DNA from: Spirulinaceae cyanobacterium SM2_1_0
GTDB taxonomy: Bacteria; Cyanobacteriota; Cyanobacteriia; Cyanobacteriales; Spirulinaceae
Direction of reading: 5' to 3'
Length of the DNA stretch: 64,000 nt
NCBI GenBank assembly: GCA_012031265.1
Contig: JAAUTY010000008.1
Location: forward strand, 39,899 to 103,898
Shown here in pieces: positions 63,746 through 64,000 of the stretch. Every line of letters starts with the position of its first letter. Positions within the stretch are counted from its first letter, which is position 1. The translations under genes and the position numbers were made by a program. The notes beneath the pieces were generated by a model, which did no database searches, was not told the origin of the DNA, and worked only from the letters and a program-made list of their open reading frames with translations.

Positions 63746-64000
63746 ATGGTCAGTTCAGTTAGTTCAGAGCAAACCCTCGGCGATCGCTACCGGATTCTCA
63801 AAATCCTGGGGCAGGATCGCTTCGGGGTCACTTATCTCGTCGAAGAGCTACAATCCGGCGGCGAGCAGCGGCTGATCGCCGAATTTGAACCGCGCCTGCA
63901 TGGCAGCGGCGCTTGGGAGCGGGCGGTGGAATTATTGGAGCAGGAGGCGCGATCGCCAAGCCCTGGACTCATCCCAGTTCGCCGAATTCCGCAGAACTCT
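63746..64000 (+). CDS. Serine/threonine protein kinase-like protein, N-terminal part, with degenerate ATP site (partial)
   Basis: 85 codons reach the window edge. The opening GDRYRILKILGQDRFGVTYLVEE is the first lobe of cyanobacterial Ser/Thr kinases. The Gly loop, usually GxGGFG, reads GQDRFG, and the segment RLIAEFEP stands where VVKQFxP with the catalytic Lys is expected; Ala occupies that position. I therefore expect a pseudokinase, unless the alignment is shifted. The C-terminal part is not visible. Confidence 0.75.
   Translation, partial: MVSSVSSEQTLGDRYRILKILGQDRFGVTYLVEELQSGGEQRLIAEFEPRLHGSGAWERAVELLEQEARSPSPGLIPVRRIPQNS

Noticed and set aside
1..64000. CRISPR arrays, tRNA and rRNA genes
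   Set aside because: No regular repeat-spacer pattern was seen and no cloverleaf or rRNA signature was found by reading the intergenic regions. A covariance-model scan was not possible.

Overview
The window is cyanobacterial chromosome. It carries cytochrome b6f genes (petC-petA), a solanesyl-type prenyl synthase, photorespiratory glycerate kinase, Ycf20, a PedR-type LuxR regulator, a group 2 sigma factor and a thylakoid-type NhaS3 antiporter. The octamer GCGATCGC (HIP1), typical of cyanobacteria, is scattered all through coding and non-coding DNA, and the sequence is visibly GC-rich. A fraC-fraD pair at 55.7-57.3 kb, whose homologues build septal junctions in filamentous species, points to a filamentous relative, but that is inference. 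I see no rRNA or tRNA gene, no CRISPR array, no prophage and no transposase gene. Layout. 1-5.3 kb: a partial membrane-anchored WD40 protein, a DMT transporter, a TMEM14 protein next to ksgA, and ispE. 5.4-9.8 kb: a complete carbohydrate ABC importer (binding protein, two permeases, ATPase). 9.9-14 kb: glycerate kinase, ycf20 and a ClpC-like unfoldase without its middle domain. 14.3-20.9 kb: a small unknown protein, a methyltransferase, then the amidase-murI-prenyl synthase block on the minus strand; the amidase gene is split by a frame change in a run of G residues, and the murI-sds gap holds a likely unannotated 32-residue membrane protein with its own terminator. 21-28.4 kb: nhaS3, a GDSL hydrolase, mnmA, rpsP-KH-phoH and petC-petA. 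28.9-34.3 kb: one giant CheA-type hybrid kinase with three near-identical receiver domains. 34.4-40 kb: a secreted CHAT protein, a sigma factor, a BlaI/M56 pair, uraH-uraD and an unknown protein. 40-50 kb: asnB, a YrdC/YciO protein, a DUF697 GTPase, a glycosyltransferase, a beta-propeller lipoprotein with pedR, an orphan sugar permease, 5-formyl-THF cyclo-ligase and a RecB-like nuclease. 50-64 kb: a cystine-lyase-like enzyme, a DUF6464-like protein, a PstS-like protein, NurA, MsrB, FraC-FraD, several unknown secreted proteins, a CPBP protease, an ABC ATPase with a 3' frameshift, rpsN, and the start of a degenerate protein kinase. Most of the window is housekeeping genes in short operons. The least explained parts are a family of 111-bp repeats bounded by CTAG that sit on or next to the 3' ends of genes (five copies plus a decayed half copy), two frame breaks in G/C runs, the small protein at 17.8 kb, the hybrid kinase with its repeated D-L-x-x-L-F-like motifs, and the shortened ClpC.
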